Below, piece by piece: positions 6,160-7,332 of a stretch of DNA of 7,332 nt. Positions within the stretch are counted from its first letter, which is position 1. Every line of letters starts with the position of its first letter. The position numbers and the translations under genes are program-made. The notes below the pieces were generated by a model. That model had not been told where the DNA came from, searched no databases, and saw only the letters and a list, made by a program, of their open reading frames with translations. The stretch comes from Clostridia bacterium (GTDB taxonomy: Bacteria; Bacillota; Clostridia; Oscillospirales; CAG-272), in NCBI GenBank assembly GCA_900753285.1, contig CAADYN010000258.1, positions 1-7,332 on the forward strand, in the 5' to 3' direction.

Positions 6160-6897
6160 ATGTCAGGACACAGCAAATGGAATAATATTAAGAATAAAAA
6201 GGAAAAGACCGACGCTCAAAAGGGTAAAGTCTTTACCAAAATCGGTAAGGAAATTCAGATATGCGTTCGTGACGGAGGCGGCGACCCGAATACCAACGGC
6301 AAGCTCCGTGACCTCATCGCAAAGGCAAAGGCTAACAACGTGCCGAACGATAATATCGAACGTGCTATAAAGAAGGCTCTCGGCGCAGACAGCGTACAGT
6401 ACGAAGAGATTATTTACGAAGGCTACGGTCCGTCCGGCGTTGCTGTTATCGTTGAGACTGCTACCGACTCCAGAAACCGTACAGCATCCGACGTGCGCCA
6501 CTTCTTCGATAAATACGGCGGAAACCTCGGTGCTTCCGGATGCGTATCATATATGTTCGACGATAAGGGTGTTATAATCCTTCTGAAAGAAGACAACGAA
6601 GGTGTTGACGAAGATGCACTCATGGAAGCCGCTCTTGAAGCAGGTGCGGAAGACTTCTCCTCCGACGACGAAACATACGAAATCACAACCGAACCCGACG
6701 ACCTTTACGCAGTTCGCGAAGCTCTCGAAAAGCTCGGTTACAAGGTTGAGTCCGCAGAAGAAGACAAGATTCCCCAGAACTACGTTACACTCGAAAACGA
6801 GGACGATATCAAGAACATGAATCTCCTTATCGAGCATCTTGAAGACAGCGACGACGTTCAGGAAATCTACCACAACTGGGAAAACTGCGACGATTAA
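6160..6897 (+). CDS. yebC: YebC/PmpR (TACO1-like) family protein
   Basis: Cytoplasmic protein of the YebC/TACO1 family, 245 residues, the usual length. Members were first described as DNA-binding regulators; more recent work ties them to translation, easing ribosome stalling at proline-rich stretches. Which applies here cannot be read from the sequence. Seen: the hallmark N-terminus MSGHSKWNNIKNKKEK, then KGKVFTKIGKEI, NVPNDNIERAIKKA at 60-73, YEGYGPSGVAVIVE at 86-99, NRTASDVRHFF, the conserved GCVSYMF at 127-133, and an acidic C-terminal domain ending WENCDD. Starting at this ATG gives the exact family N-terminus, and AAGAGG lies 7 bases upstream. As last gene of the prs-argS operon it sits with a tRNA synthetase, consistent with a translation role. 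An intrinsic terminator follows 21 bases after the stop. Confidence 0.95.
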   Translation: MSGHSKWNNIKNKKEKTDAQKGKVFTKIGKEIQICVRDGGGDPNTNGKLRDLIAKAKANNVPNDNIERAIKKALGADSVQYEEIIYEGYGPSGVAVIVETATDSRNRTASDVRHFFDKYGGNLGASGCVSYMFDDKGVIILLKEDNEGVDEDALMEAALEAGAEDFSSDDETYEITTEPDDLYAVREALEKLGYKVESAEEDKIPQNYVTLENEDDIKNMNLLIEHLEDSDDVQEIYHNWENCDD

Positions 6898-6918
6898 TTA
6901 ACCAAACAGAATAAAATG

Positions 6919-6947
6919 AGCGCGGCTTTAATCTGCTGCGCTTTTTT
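6919..6947 (+). terminator. Intrinsic terminator after yebC
   Basis: AGCGCGGC (6919-6926) pairs with GCTGCGCT (6935-6942) over 8 bp with one G-U pair and an 8-base loop, and is followed by six T residues. The other strand also ends in a T-rich run (CATTTTATT), so the hairpin may work from the right as well. It ends the prs-argS-yebC transcript. Confidence 0.88.
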
Positions 6948-6963
6948 ATTTGACCAAAACAGC

Positions 6964-6994
6964 AAAAAAAGACACCGGTTTTACCCGATGCCTT
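6964..6994 (-). terminator. Intrinsic terminator of the pyruvate:ferredoxin oxidoreductase gene
   Basis: On the minus strand, GGCATCGG (6992-6985) pairs with CCGGTGTC (6978-6971) over 8 bp with two G-U pairs, extendable by two A-T pairs, with loop GTAAAA, followed by seven T residues (6970-6964). It starts about 20 bases after the stop codon. The plus strand downstream is also T-rich, so it could back up the yebC terminator. Confidence 0.87.
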
Positions 6995-7012
6995 CTTTTA
7001 TTTTAAGCTACA

Positions 7013-7332
7013 TTAGTCGAAGAGCTTGCTGTACTTGGTAAGTCTTTCGTACTTAGCCTTAGCGAATGTTTCTGCTTCAGCGAAGAGCTTAGCAGCACGT
7101 TCGGGATTGGACTGAGCAAGTCTTGTGTAACGGTTTTCGTTCTTGAGGAAGTCCTGATAGCTTGCTGTGGGTTCCTTGCTGTCGAGAGTGAAGGGGTTCT
7201 TGCCTTCAGCTTTGAGAGTAGGATTGTATCTGAACATTTCCCAGTAGCCTGCGTCAACAGCCTTCTTCATTTCGATCTGGCAGTTAGCCATTGTGCCCTT
7301 GATGCCGTGCATTTCGCAAGGAGCGTAGCCGA
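7013..7332 (-). CDS. nifJ: Pyruvate:ferredoxin (flavodoxin) oxidoreductase, C-terminal end
   Basis: Last 105 residues of a large (normally about 1,170-residue) cytoplasmic iron-sulfur enzyme that oxidises pyruvate with CoA to acetyl-CoA, CO2 and reduced ferredoxin, a central step in anaerobic fermentation. The frame is open to the right edge, where it begins with GYAPCEMHGIKGTMANCQ, a stretch of the thiamine-diphosphate-binding C-terminal domain; the Met inside it is not the start. Then follow GYWEMFRYNP, EGKNPFTLDSKEP and a charged helical tail ending KYSKLFD, all typical of the single-chain PFOR C-terminus. The four-subunit type ends differently. The symbol nifJ (also por) is the family name; no link to nitrogen fixation is implied. 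The gene converges on yebC and has its own terminator. Confidence 0.92.
   Translation of the reverse strand, partial: GYAPCEMHGIKGTMANCQIEMKKAVDAGYWEMFRYNPTLKAEGKNPFTLDSKEPTASYQDFLKNENRYTRLAQSNPERAAKLFAEAETFAKAKYERLTKYSKLFD

Noticed and set aside
6163..6873. Minus-strand frames opposite yebC, including hydrophobic ones
   Set aside because: They are shadows arising from the acidic and Lys-rich codons of yebC; no independent start signals.
1..7332. CRISPR array, insertion sequence, phage attachment site, tRNA or defence system
   Set aside because: I saw no regularly spaced repeats, terminal inverted repeats, transposase motifs or cloverleaf sequences on either strand.

Overview
The window is ordinary core-genome DNA of an anaerobic, low-to-moderate GC Firmicute, most likely a clostridial gut bacterium of the Ruminococcaceae/Oscillospiraceae type. 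This rests on the mevalonate-independent isoprenoid genes ispD and ispF, a long clostridial-type PRPP synthetase, the C-terminus of a pyruvate:ferredoxin oxidoreductase (strict-anaerobe energy metabolism), strong GGAGG-like ribosome binding sites and TG-extended TATAAT promoters. The taxonomic call is inference; no rRNA or other marker is present.

Layout, left to right. (1) Positions 1-624, minus strand: N-terminal 208 residues of a PepD-type (Xaa-His) dipeptidase, cut by the window edge. (2) Positions 625-788: divergent promoter region with one promoter facing each way; both carry the same GTGATATAATT core. (3) Positions 789-3000, plus strand: ispD and ispF, overlapping by 4 bases, then a 281-base gap with no convincing gene, then rpe. 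(4) Positions 3001-3251: intergenic region with a good promoter for the next operon. (5) Positions 3252-6897, plus strand: prs, argS and yebC, tightly spaced and closed by an intrinsic terminator. (6) Positions 6919-6994: two back-to-back hairpin terminators between convergent genes. (7) Positions 7013-7332, minus strand: last 105 residues of pyruvate:ferredoxin oxidoreductase.

How the genes fit together. IspD and IspF are steps three and five of the MEP pathway to isoprenoid precursors. Rpe interconverts ribulose-5-P and xylulose-5-P, linking to the sugar phosphates used for deoxyxylulose-5-P and for ribose-5-P. Prs converts ribose-5-P to PRPP for nucleotides and some amino acids. ArgS and YebC serve translation. 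PepD recycles peptides, and PFOR makes acetyl-CoA and reduced ferredoxin.

I found no mobile element, CRISPR array, RNA gene, defence locus or previously undescribed system. The points most worth a second look are the altered PRPP-binding loop of the Prs-like protein, the unexplained ispF-rpe gap, the tandemly duplicated ribosome binding site of argS, and the paired divergent promoters.
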